Source: Piliocolobus tephrosceles (taxonomy: Eukaryota; Chordata; Mammalia; Primates; Cercopithecidae). Taken from it: 64,000 nt of DNA. Of this stretch, positions 41,200 to 53,431 are shown one piece after another. The position numbers and the translations under genes were made by a program. The DNA is taken from assembly GCF_002776525.5 (NCBI RefSeq), contig NC_045439.1:121053300-121117299 (forward strand), in the 5' to 3' direction. The notes under the pieces were generated by a model, which was not told where the DNA came from, searched no databases, and saw only the letters and a list, made by a program, of their open reading frames with translations. Position 1 is the stretch's first letter. Every line of letters begins with the position of its first letter.

Positions 41200-41480
41200 A
41201 GCTTCATCTTCAACATCATCTCATCCCTTTTTAAAATGAGTTATCCACTTGTAAACTGCTGATTTCTTTGGGGTATTATCCCCATAAACTTTTCATAAAG
41301 GATCAATTATTTTACTATTCTTCCTTCCACCCAAGCTGTAAGTCTGGTATTTGTTCTTTCTTCAATTTTAGAAGAAGTCATGCTGTTCTGATAGGAGCTC
41401 TTTTCAAACTCATGTCTTATCTTTCTTAGTACCTCAAACTGATCCTGTTCAGTGTTATAAGCTAGTACAAGTGAATTTTG
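41200..41480 (-). pseudogene. mariner transposase, N-terminal DNA-binding part
   Basis: On the minus strand 'KSAVYKWITHFKKG' and 'DDVEDEAHNVRLST' correspond to the second helix-turn-helix and linker of mariner transposases. A stop and frameshifts interrupt it. An AluY separates it from the catalytic part. Confidence 0.85.
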
Positions 41481-41504
41481 GCACAAATTTTTTTTGAAAT
41501 CTAT

Positions 41505-42345
41505 GCATAGCTGTGGGTTTCTTTCAACTTTTATTTTAGATATAGGTGGTACATGTGCAGGTTTGTTGTATGGGTATATTGACCTCAGGTAGTGAGCAAA
41601 GTACCAAGTAGGTAGTTTTTCAACCCATCTCCCACTTCTTCCTCCACTTTCCTGTAGTCCACAGTGTCTATTGTTCCCATGTTTATGTCCATGGGTACTG
41701 AATGTTTAGCTCCCTGTTATAAGTGAGAACATGTGGTATTTGGTTTTCTGCTCCTATGTTAATTCACTTAGAATTGTGGCCTCCAGCTCCATCCATGTTG
41801 CTGCAAAGAACATGATTTAATTCTTTTTCATAGCTGTGTAGTATTCCATGTTGTTCATTTTCTTTATTCAGCCCACCATTGATGGGCACCTAGGTTGATT
41901 CCATGTCTTTGTTATTGTGAATAGCATGGCAATAAATTTGCAAGTATGTGTCTTTTTGGTATAATGATCTATATTCCTTTGGGTATATACCCAGTAATGG
42001 GATTGCTGGGTCAAACAGTAGCTCTGTTTTAAGTTCTTTGAGAAATCTCCAAACTGCTTTCCACAGTGGCCAACCTAAGTTACATTCCCACCAAGAGTGT
42101 ATAAGCATTCTTTTCTCCACAGCCTCAGCAGCATCTGCTGTTTTTAGACGTTTTAATGATTGCCATTCTGACTGATGTGAGATGGTATCTCATTGTGGTT
42201 TTGATTTGCATTTCTCTGATGATTAGTGAGCATGAGCATTTTTTCATGTTTCTTGGCCACTTGTATGTCTTCTTTTGAGAAGTGTCTCTTCATGTCAACA
42301 AGCAAAAAGCAACCTCATTTAAAAATGGGCAAAGAACAACATTTT
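41505..42345 (-). mobile_element. L1P (minus) with 5' inversion, inside mariner
   Basis: 41515-42297 is the reverse of an L1P end: 3'UTR ('gtacatgtgcaggtttgttg') into ORF2 ('gggtatatacccagtaatgg', 'atggtatctcattgtggtt'). At 42298 the orientation flips: 'aagcaaaaagcaacctcat' and 'aaaaatgggcaaag' are L1 sense sequence that normally lies just upstream of the truncation point. This is the signature of twin priming. Confidence 0.85.
41890..42120 (-). pseudogene. L1 ORF2 C-terminal remnant
   Basis: The reverse frame encodes 'CNLGWPLWKAVWRFLKEL' and '[17 protein letters not shown]', the C-terminal part of L1 ORF2p. The segment is truncated and has no catalytic domains. Confidence 0.88.
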
Positions 42346-42590
42346 TTAAAATAATATGCATTTTCTGTGAACTTTTTGAAGACCTATCAGGCAAAAAAAG
42401 TCATTGAAAGTATTGACCATTGGGAACAAAGGTCCACAGAGATCAGTCCAAATGACTGAGAAGGTCTGGAGCTCAAGACAAAAAGTGATTTTGGCTACTA
42501 AAGAATGACAGGGAAGACTAGACAGAGAAATTCTAGAAGTGAAAATAATATCTAAATAAAACTACCTAGAGTGTGAATAGAAAGAGCACT

Positions 42591-44380
<1,790 letters not shown>

Positions 44381-44398
44381 CAGATATATATATATCTG
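44381..44398. repeat. perfect 18-bp palindrome
   Basis: 'cagatatatatatatctg' is exactly self-complementary. Probably a small TA microsatellite. Confidence 0.9.
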
Positions 44399-44463
44399 TT
44401 AGAGGAAGCCAATCACACATTTTAAACGGGCCAAGCTTTTGAATGGCAGATTAACCTTGCTTT

Positions 44464-44812
44464 CACACACACACACACANNNNNNNNNNNNNNNNNNNNN
44501 NNNNNNNNNNNNNNNNNNNNNNNNNNNNNNNNNNNNNNNNNNNNNNNNNNNNNNNNNNNNNNNNNNNNNNNNNNNNNNNACACACAGACACACAGACACA
44601 CACACAGACACACACACAGACACACACACACACACAGACACACACACACACACACAGACAGACACACACACACACAGACAGACACACACACACACACACA
44701 CACACGGGGAGGGGGAGAGAGAGAGAGAGAAAGGGAGGGAGAGAGGGAGGGAAGCAGGGAGGGAGGGGGGGGGGGACGGGAGAGAGAGAGAGAGAGACAA
44801 GACCAACTGGTA
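44464..44812. repeat. (CA)n/(CACAGA)n plus purine-rich satellite with gap
   Basis: CA repeats at 44464-44479, then 100 N, then CA tracts with regular 'caga' interruptions to 44705, then an almost pure purine tract at 44706-44796 with only two C (44755, 44777). The purine part has several G runs, including an 11-G run. All open frames over it are artefacts of the repeat. Confidence 0.95.
44480..44579. other. assembly gap (100 N)
   Basis: Exactly 100 N inside a CA satellite, the usual placeholder for a gap of unknown size. The true repeat length is unknown. Confidence 0.98.
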
Positions 44813-44839
44813 TACAGAAAAGATATTCAAACTTACTCA

Positions 44840-45390
44840 GAGTTAAAGTAATGCAAACTATAAAAATTAGACATAATTTTTTAACTTTCAAATTGGCACA
44901 AACCGAAAGGTTACAATATGTAACTTTAGCAACAGTGAAGAGAAATAGGCACTCTCATGGCCACTTTCTATTCAAGATGCCAATATACCAGTTTCATATT
45001 TTTAAACACAAATATTCCTTGTCTCAGAAATACTTCTGTCAGGAACTTGCTTTACAAATATACTCATAACATTATGTCATGGGGCATTACAGGTACATTT
45101 ATCTTGTTCTTTGTATAATAGTTAAAAAATAAAACCTAAATACTAATGATCAGTGCTGTCCTGTTAATTAAATTATTAAACGCACACAAAATAGAGTACT
45201 ATGCAGCCATTAAATAATAATTGGGTATATTTGTTTGTGCTGTAAAAATATCCTAACTGTGACATTAAGTAAAATCTGAAGAGGAATGCTTGTGACATTT
45301 TATAATTGTGGATAATGACTAAAAAATACATCTGGCAAGGGACTTTGGGTAGAGAAACTAATTCTAAATGTTTATCTTTCTGTTCCATTT
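44840..45390 (+). mobile_element. old L1M 3' region (plus)
   Basis: 'aatagagtactatgcagcc' and 'gtgacattaagtaaaatctg' are decayed forms of L1 ORF2-end motifs. Upstream 'tttcaaattggcacaaacc' also fits. Heavily mutated; boundaries approximate. Confidence 0.6.
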
Positions 45391-45402
45391 AAATATTCAG
45401 CA

Positions 45403-45877
45403 AAGGCAGGGCATGGTGGCTCACACCCATAATCCCAACACTTTGGGAGGTGGAGGCGGGTGGATCATCTGAGGTCAGGAGTTTGAGACCAGGCTAGCCA
45501 ACATGGTGAAAACTCATTTCTACTGAAATATATATATAATATATATATAGTTTAATATATAATATATGATTTATTTATGTAAAATTATATAAATATATAA
45601 TATATATTATATATTATATAAAATATATAATATATATTTATATATTATGTAATTTATATATTATTTAAAATATATATATAAATATATATATATATTTACA
45701 TAAAATTAGCCAGGAGTAGTAGTGCACACCTGTAATCCCAGCTACTACTTGGGAGGCTGAGGTGGGAGAATTGCTTGAACCCAGGAGGGCAGAGGTTGCA
45801 CTGAGCCAAGATCAGGCCTCTGCACTCCAGCCTGGGGGACAGAGCAAGACTCTGTCTCAAAAAATAAATGAATAAAT
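45403..45877 (+). mobile_element. Alu (plus) with a 178-bp AT-rich block inside
   Basis: Left monomer at 45403-45525, AT-only-like expansion at 45526-45703, right monomer from 'aaaattagccaggagtag' to the tail. Perfect 12-bp target duplication 'aaatattcagca' at 45391-45402 and 45878-45889 shows that it is one insertion, not two. Confidence 0.94.
45526..45703. repeat. AT-rich minisatellite within Alu
   Basis: About 178 bp of almost only A and T made of 'atatataatat'-type words in both orientations. It sits at the Alu middle linker. Cruciform-prone. Confidence 0.93.
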
Positions 45878-45889
45878 AAATATTCAGCA

Positions 45890-46608
45890 TATAAGTATAA
45901 CTTTTATTTAAAAATAAAAACTCAGAAATAATTCTAGAAGTGGCAGTGGAACACTAGGATGATGTAGGAGCCACTCACTCGTTCATTCTGGTATATGAGT
46001 GCTGTAATTATTAACAGGCAAGACATCCAATCTCTCCTTAGTAATAGAGACTTCCTCAATGTATCCTGGGACATGAAGTTATCTGGCAATTAACTAATGT
46101 CTAATAATGCTCTGTAAATTAGTAGATTCATCACATGTGCAGCTTCTGCTTCCAAACTAATGGTTTGTTTAACAAATGGCTGATGTCTCCATTAGAGGTT
46201 CTTTTGTTTCTAAATGGCATTTGTTGAGTTTGGCAAGTGCCCCAGCATGGCTGTTTGCTAGCTGGCTTAATGCCTATAATAGCAAAAATGGTGCTCTGCA
46301 GCAGAGCAACTGTGATAGAAGGCCAGCAGATTCTGAAAGTTCAGTGGGAAATCCATTGTAGACCAGGCCTATGGCTTAACGTGCTTCCCCTTGTTGGCTG
46401 ACTCCGCAGCTCATTCACTAATTCATTTAGCAGGTATCTGCTGGGACCCACTACGCACAGATGATGTTCTACATGCTGGCCATGACAAAAAGCAATGAAA
46501 ATCCTGCCTCGTAGACTCCACATCCTAGCAAAATGATGCATAATATAGGGAATTTTAAAGCAGCACATTCAGACTGTGTTTGATTATAAATGTACAAAGA
46601 AAATAAAG
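45890..46608. other. anonymous non-coding DNA
   Basis: No repeat or gene recognised. Confidence 0.45.
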
Positions 46609-46610
46609 CA

Positions 46611-46921
46611 GGAGCTGTGCACAGTGGCTCATGTCTGTAATCCAGCATGTTGGGAGGCTGAGGGGGTTTGATCATTTGAGGCCAGGAGTTTGAGACTAGC
46701 CTAGCTAACATAGCAAACCCCATTTCTACTCAAAAAAAAAAAAAAATTAGCCAGGCATGGTGGCACACACCTGTAATTCCAGCTACTTAGGAGTCTGGGA
46801 CATGAAAATTGCTTGAACCCAGGAGGCAGAGGTTGCATTGAGCCAAGTTGGTGCCACTGCACTCCAGCCTGGATGATGGAGCAAGATTCTGTCTAAAAGA
46901 AAATAAAAATAAAAAATAAAA
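46611..46921 (+). mobile_element. Alu (plus), older
   Basis: From 'ggagctgtgcacagtggctc' to an A-rich tail with (AAAAT)n. Several small deletions against a typical Alu ('gtaatccagcatgttggg'). Confidence 0.92.
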
Positions 46922-46924
46922 AAT

Positions 46925-47077
46925 TAGCCAAGAGTGGTGGCTCACACCTTTAATCCCACGTATTCAGGAAAATGGTTTTAGCCCAGGACTTTGAAGCTGT
47001 AGTGTGCCTTGATTGGGCCACTACAACTCTAGTCTGGAGTACCCTGTCTCCAAAAAAAAACAAAACAAAACAAAACA
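46925..47077 (+). mobile_element. Alu monomer fragment (plus), in tandem
   Basis: 'tagccaagagtggtggctca' to a (CAAAA)n tail, a single diverged Alu monomer attached to the tail of the preceding Alu. Confidence 0.8.
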
Positions 47078-47850
47078 GCAGCACCGTTTTTCCTCATATG
47101 ACGCTACTTATCCAGCATTATTTGATTCTCATATCAAATCCCCAGTGCAGTGGTGAAGACTCACCAACTTCACTTCTAAATTTTTCCTTTCATGCATTTT
47201 CTACCCCAGACGTGCTGACTTTGCTATCTTCTGCATGGAACTCACTTTATTCCCTCCCTGGAATTTCCTCTCCCTTTGTACCTCTAAGATAGAAGCTCAT
47301 TATAAAAATCTTGTCCCATCAATGTCCATCTTTCTAAGAAGGCTTCCATGATTAAGTCTAATTCTGTTCACACCTCTACTAGGAAGTTGGCTAGATGGCT
47401 GCTTGGTGGGCTCCTTCGAAAATTATTGTTCTCTTGATTTCTCTGTATTGCCGAAACTGTTCTGTAAGTTTCATGGGAAAAAAATTATATCTTCTGTTCC
47501 CTTTGTAGCTCTCTTCCCTGAGTTCTATATTGTGCTCTCCATACAGGAAAAATAAATTAAATGCTTTGATTTGCTGACTGATAAAAGAAACCCTGGCTTA
47601 TATTTATCACATAAGAACATTTTGTATGATGCAAAAATTTTTAAAGATGCACAATTATCCATATAAATTACTTCTAAAAATGTGCCTGCATAAGGTTCAC
47701 TTTCCCTATTAAAAGTGAATTTCTCATCAAAAGAAATAAAATGAAAATGTAATGCCAAGAGAATGAGAAATGTATTTAATCAGTAGAATCTCCAAGACAG
47801 GACATGGATAATATTGGTGGAAGAGAGTATTTCATCATAAATGCACTGAT
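47078..47850. other. anonymous DNA, possible old L2 piece
   Basis: 47160-47360 has loosely L2-like words ('ttattccctccctggaatt', 'aagaaggcttccatgatta'). The rest is unassigned. Confidence 0.35.
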
Positions 47851-47854
47851 ATTA

Positions 47855-48120
47855 CTATCACAAGAACAGAAAATCAAACACTGCATGTTCTCACTCATAA
47901 GCAGGAGTTGAATAACGAGAATACATGGACGTAGGGAGGGGAATATCACACACTGGGGCCTGTCGGGGGTCGGGGGCTAGGGGAGGGATAGCATTAGGAG
48001 AAATACCTAATGTAGGTGATGGGTTGATGGTTGCAGCAAACCACCATGGCATGTGTATACCTATGTAACAAAACTGCACATTCTGCACATGTACCCCAGA
48101 ACTTAAAGTATAATAAAAAA
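47855..48120 (+). mobile_element. L1PA 3' end (plus), short
   Basis: 'acactgcatgttctcactca', 'tatcacacactggggcctgt', 'tgcacatgtaccccagaac' and a short A tail are an L1PA 3' end. Diverged target duplication: 'ataaatgcactgatatt' before and 'ataaatgcaccaacatt' after. It includes the family's G-rich 3'UTR tract near 47961-47988. Confidence 0.93.
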
Positions 48121-48123
48121 ATA

Positions 48124-48505
48124 AATGCACCAACATTATATTAACTCTCAGTTTGGGTATTATCTAGCCAAATGGCTAATGAGAAGGACTGTGGGTACAT
48201 ATCAACAAAGGTAAAATGCCAGCTAGCCTGCTGTAATCTTTTCCAGTGAATGTTCTTGATGGTTTCTGTAGGCCCAATGACAGCAGGCATTAAGACTTAG
48301 GAGTATAGCCCCAAGTCACATCCAGCAAATCTCCTCAAGAGGTAACATTTAGCCTCACACATGTAGATGATCCTAACAATAATGTGACCTCGTGGCTGAC
48401 CTTCTCTCCTCCAGTTATCTTGTCCTCCTCCTACTTCAACCTCTCCTCCTATAGCCATGCTTCAACAGTGGCATTATTAAAAAAAAAAAAAAAAAAAAAT
48501 TGTCA
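48124..48505. other. anonymous DNA with an A21 tract
   Basis: No family recognised until the L2 begins. A pure A run lies at 48479-48499; part of 48400-48475 may already be decayed L2. Confidence 0.4.
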
Positions 48506-48509
48506 CCCT

Positions 48510-49115
48510 ACTGTCATATCCTAGCCTTCTAGTTGGGCTCCATGCTTTTCCATGTTCCTCTAAAGTCTATTCTGAGCACAGCAGCCAGAGAAGTAGAATT
48601 CAGATCATATTCCTCCTGCAAAACCCTCCAATGGCTTTCATCTCACTCCAAAAGAAAGAAAAAGTCCATAAAGTCACCTCTATAGGCGGACAGGATCCAG
48701 ACTCCTGTTTTTCCCTCAACTCATCTCCTACTACTCCCCTTCACTCACTTTTCTCCAACAACCCTGACCTTCTTGGTGTTCTCCCAACATGCCAGCCTGC
48801 CCAGCCTCAGAGCCTCTGTAATTGCTGCTCTCTCTACTTACAGTGCTTTTTCCCCAAAGTAATTCCACGGCTCACTTCAGTCTTCCATGCTCATTCTAAC
48901 AAAGTCGTACCTCTCACAATATTCCTTTTCCTCTGCCCCTGTTTTATTTTTCTCTATAGCACTTACCAGTATCAGACATGCAACATAATATACTTATTAT
49001 TTTTATTATTTATTGTCTTTCTCCCTCCACTACAATATAAGCTCCATAGGGTAGGAATTTTTCTTCACTCCTATACCTTCAGCATCCAGAAAAATGTCAG
49101 GCAGGTTGCCTACAG
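48510..49115 (+). mobile_element. L2 (plus)
   Basis: 'gagcacagcagccagagaag', 'aaaaccctccaatggcttt', 'ctcatctcctactactccc', 'tagcacttaccagtatcag' and 'tataagctccatagggtag' follow L2 3' order. A 207-codon open frame at 48631-49254 runs through it because this strand of L2 has few stops; it shows no domain and continues into a CA repeat. Confidence 0.9.
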
Positions 49116-49145
49116 CGCCAGGACCTATGCTCATGCTTGTGACTT

Positions 49146-49252
49146 TGTGCATACACTAATGTGCATGCACACACAGACATACACACAGACATACAGGTAT
49201 GCACATACACATATACATGCATACGTACACATGCACATACATACCCACATAT
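49146..49252. repeat. (CA)/(CATA)n imperfect microsatellite
   Basis: Irregular ACACAT and ATACAC words over about 105 bp. Confidence 0.9.
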
Positions 49253-50070
49253 AAATTTAGATTACAGCAGCATTGCCAGAAAGTAAGGGACTTAGAAAAC
49301 TTTTCTTATTCCTCCAGCTCTTGGCTTTGTGTTAAGTTTGCTCCTAAATTCAAAAGCTATGGAAATTGTACTTGCATAAAGGACAAAATGACCAAGTCAA
49401 ACTCTCTCTGTGTTAATTCATTTCTTTAGACAGATGCTACTCCTGAAACTCCCTAGTTTTCCACACACTCACATCTCCTGTAACTTTGCAAAGCTTGAAG
49501 TTTCAAACCTTTACTACCTTAGATCCAAATAGCATCCCCATCTACTTGATAAAAAGAAATAACTGGCTTTATCTGTGATAGGATATGGAATTGACTTTTA
49601 TGCATTAGTCATTCAACCTTGAATTGAATTTTGACAGGCTCTGCAGTGTATTAAATTGCTCCTGCAAGGATGAGAAGTGTATATAACTCAATAATGCCTG
49701 TCATTTTCCACTGCAGAGATGAACTTGAATTAAAGCAGAATTAATTCAGCTAACTTAAGCAAAGGTCTAATATCGAGTTTATTTCAGTTAAGGCATAAGA
49801 CAAATAAGTCAAATTCCTATGCAAAGTTCTGCAGCAGTTCAAACATTAATCTCTAATTCAAACTGATTGCTAGAAATATGTCAAAATCAAGAATTTTATG
49901 AATCTTTTAGAGCCTACAGAGAAGTTTAGATGAATCGCATGTGTTAAAAAGAAATGAACTATATATTTAGAAAGGACATGTCGTTGCAGACATTAGTCTG
50001 TCATTAAGATAGCTCTGCATGTATTCATAGACAAAGTGAACAACTGAGGCATATGTGGAGCAAGCAATCA
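49253..50070. other. anonymous non-coding DNA
   Basis: No repeat recognised. 49660-49860 is AT-rich with several 'attaa'-type sites and could be a conserved element. Confidence 0.4.
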
Positions 50071-50074
50071 AACA

Positions 50075-50275
50075 TTTTTGAGCACCTACTAAGTGTCAGG
50101 AACTGTTCTAGGCAGTTTATATTCATTATCTCACTTAATCCTTGTAGAAAAAACTAAAGTAGACATTTGATTCTGTTTTAAAAGAGAACAAACAGACTCA
50201 AAGAGGTTTAGTTAATTGTAGCTAATAGATGACAGAGACAATGTTTGAACCCAGGGCTGAGCCCAAAGCTACATC
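50075..50275 (-). repeat. MIR (minus)
   Basis: 'gagcacctactaagtgtcag', 'atctcacttaatccttgta' and 'tgtttgaacccagggctga' are the reverse of MIR 3'-to-5' order. Confidence 0.85.
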
Positions 50276-50384
50276 AACTTCCAGTTGCCTCAATAATACC
50301 CCATCTAATGGAAGGTCTCAGAGCAAAGAGGCATCTGATAACACTGGTAGAAGATGAGCAACTGGAGAGCCAGCTGAGAAGAGC

Positions 50385-50480
50385 TCTGAATTAGAAATCA
50401 GGGGGTAATTTGCTAAATAACTTTAGATATCTTCTTACTTTAGTTTCCCATCTGTAAAACTGAGAAAGTAATTTCTTTAC
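50385..50480 (+). repeat. possible MIR core (plus)
   Basis: 'ctttagtttcccatctgtaa' matches the MIR core. Short and weak. Confidence 0.5.
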
Positions 50481-52760
50481 TGCGTACTGTGAAGTGTTAA
50501 CACAAAGGCAATACCTATGTAACAGATTTGCTATGGATGGGCTCCCCGCCTTGGTAAGAGTTTGGATCAGATTTCCCCTATGGCCATGCCAGTTCAAAGG
50601 CAACAGTCCCCCAAGAAGACATGCTCAATGCTGAAATGAACCCTTTTCTAAAGTAACAAATCACCTCCCATATGTATGTTTATATATATGAATACATACT
50701 GCTGTATATTCAGTTTTCCTAAAACAGCATATACCTCTTATTTGACACAGAAAGGATAATAGCAATGATCTGGGTTCAAAGCTGAACAAGTACAATGATT
50801 TCATTCAAGCCCTTTGCTGCTACAAATATTTTATGTAACTTTATAGCCCCATATCCTGAATCTATAAATACTGAACACTTCCTCAATCTTATATCAATTT
50901 CTCCTTAAGTCACTTATTACAATTCCTTAAAGCACACCTCACTACATCCTTTTAATATGCATATAACCTTATGTGACCCTCGTTTTTCTTTGCCTAACCA
51001 TGCCTTCCCTTTACCTAGGAATCTACACATCTGACTCTGACAACACCACTACCTGAACAGTTCCCATGTGACCTCTTAGTGCCTCTCATGTTAGTGCATC
51101 CCACTGCCTGCCCATTTGTGGATTTCAATCTAATTCCATTTATTTATGTATTTGTTTTGAACTACAACACACACACACAAACAAACATACACACACAGAA
51201 AGAGTCGCAACCCATCTTTCCTTCCAATATAAACCTTACTTAACCTGTTGATTTACTGTTGTACAGAACAGTCGTGGACAACATTTTAAGGTAACTGAAG
51301 TTTGCCCTTACCAAATCTCTGCATTCCTTTATTGGAATTTCTCCACTCCCTCAGAGCAACAAGGGCCTTCACAATTCCCCAGATGTTCAGCACCACTCAC
51401 TACTTTTAACCCAGGCTTGCAATCTGTGGAGATATCTATCTAAGTGTCTAATTTATTCTGTCCTCTCCTACCCTACACAAAGCAAATCTGTTCTGTGTCT
51501 TATTCTCTCTGTGCCTCAGTCTAAAACATGTCAACCTCAAACCATTAAGACTTTTTACCCAAGCAAAATATCTATATTTCAGAAGCAATAATTCAAAGAG
51601 TAAATAAAATCTAGGAGAAAGAGAGAGAAAGCAAGTGGTGGGGAGTTGGGGAAGGTTTGAAGATACTGAATCAGACAACAAGCCAGTCAAAGAGCCATTT
51701 TGAAGCAGATGATCCTTTCATTGGTCATTGAACCACATCTCTGGATGACTACCTACTTACTGGGCCAGCCTCTAAACATTTGCATTAGTGTTTCCTGATA
51801 GTATTATTTGAAGGCATTTCACTCTCCATAGGTGATCTCTAGGTCCCTAAAGTTCACCCTATGTCCCTGTTATCTAATCCAACAAACCAGACTTGCCAAA
51901 GCATGTGTAGTAGACACCTGATGGTGGGTGAACATCACCACTAAATTTATTCCAACTTTAAACAGGACTGCCACTTAGTTCTGATAAGTAGGAATTGGAA
52001 TCCTTAGCTCATAGTTTCTCCCTAACTGTCCCTCGGGGCCCCTAAGATCAGCTTGTCCCTGATTCCCCATTTCTGGATTTTGACCAGCTATTTGGATTTC
52101 AATAGCCTGTTTCTGGCCCCAATGTAATTGCTTGCCTGATTGACATTATTCCTTGGATACTAAATTTAACATGGACCTTCTTCTAGCCCTTACAGGATAA
52201 TTTTCTTATCCCAACCATTCTAGAACTTGCCCTTCCCTTAATAGGAAAGTCTAGTTGTTGTTCTTAGCCCCTCTAAATCTATTCTTCCCACTGTAATTAA
52301 GAAGCCTCTACATCCTGCTAATTCCCAGATACAACAGTTTTGTCTTTCCTATTAGAGTTCTATTACCATCTAATCAAAAATTGTGACATCTGACTCTATA
52401 TAGCACTTCCTTCTACTCGGTTCATCTCATTTTCCTATAATTTCTCCCTAGTATCTACTATGAAGTACTTCATTGAAAATATAAAGCAGTCCTTTAGTTC
52501 TGAAGTCAAACAGGTGTCTGAAGGTCATTTTAGTGGCCTAAGCAATTCACCACAATGATGTTAGTCCTTCTGTACAATTAATATCTAATTTAGCTAGACT
52601 CAGTTAAAGATAGAAGTTTGCTAATAAATGATAAAGAAGGTAATAACTATATGAGTTTGTAAATATTTTTAAAGTAAGTTTAAAAGACATTTAAGAAGAA
52701 AGAATAGAGGTAGGTGAGCATAGTTAAATCATACACCATTCCAAAGGAAAAGCATGAATC
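50481..52760. other. long block with few recognised repeats
   Basis: About 2.3 kb without Alu, L1 or LTR that I recognise; a (CA)n-type tract lies at 51165-51198. No coding exon supported. Confidence 0.45.
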
Positions 52761-52764
52761 ATGC

Positions 52765-53426
<662 letters not shown>

Positions 53427-53431
53427 CATGC

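Larger units (their letters stand above)
39954..42384 (-). mobile_element. mariner (HSMAR2-like) transposon (minus), split by Alu and L1
   Basis: TA dinucleotides flank the element (39952-39953 and 42385-42386). Inverted ends are 'ggaacttcagaaagg' at the left and, reading the right end in reverse, 'ggtcttcaaaaagttcac'. The interior on the minus strand carries a mariner-type transposase in pieces. Removing the AluY (40873-41176) and the L1 (about 41505-42345) leaves about 1.3 kb, the usual size of a mariner. Mariners move by cut-and-paste into TA; this copy is inactive. Confidence 0.88.

Noticed and set aside
44399..44891. Several 93-143 codon open frames rich in C/V or T/H
   Set aside because: They are translations of CA/TG repeats and a gap, not genes.
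48631..49254. 207-codon open frame, the longest in the window
   Set aside because: It follows the stop-poor strand of an L2 3' end and then a CA repeat, with no domain or conserved start.
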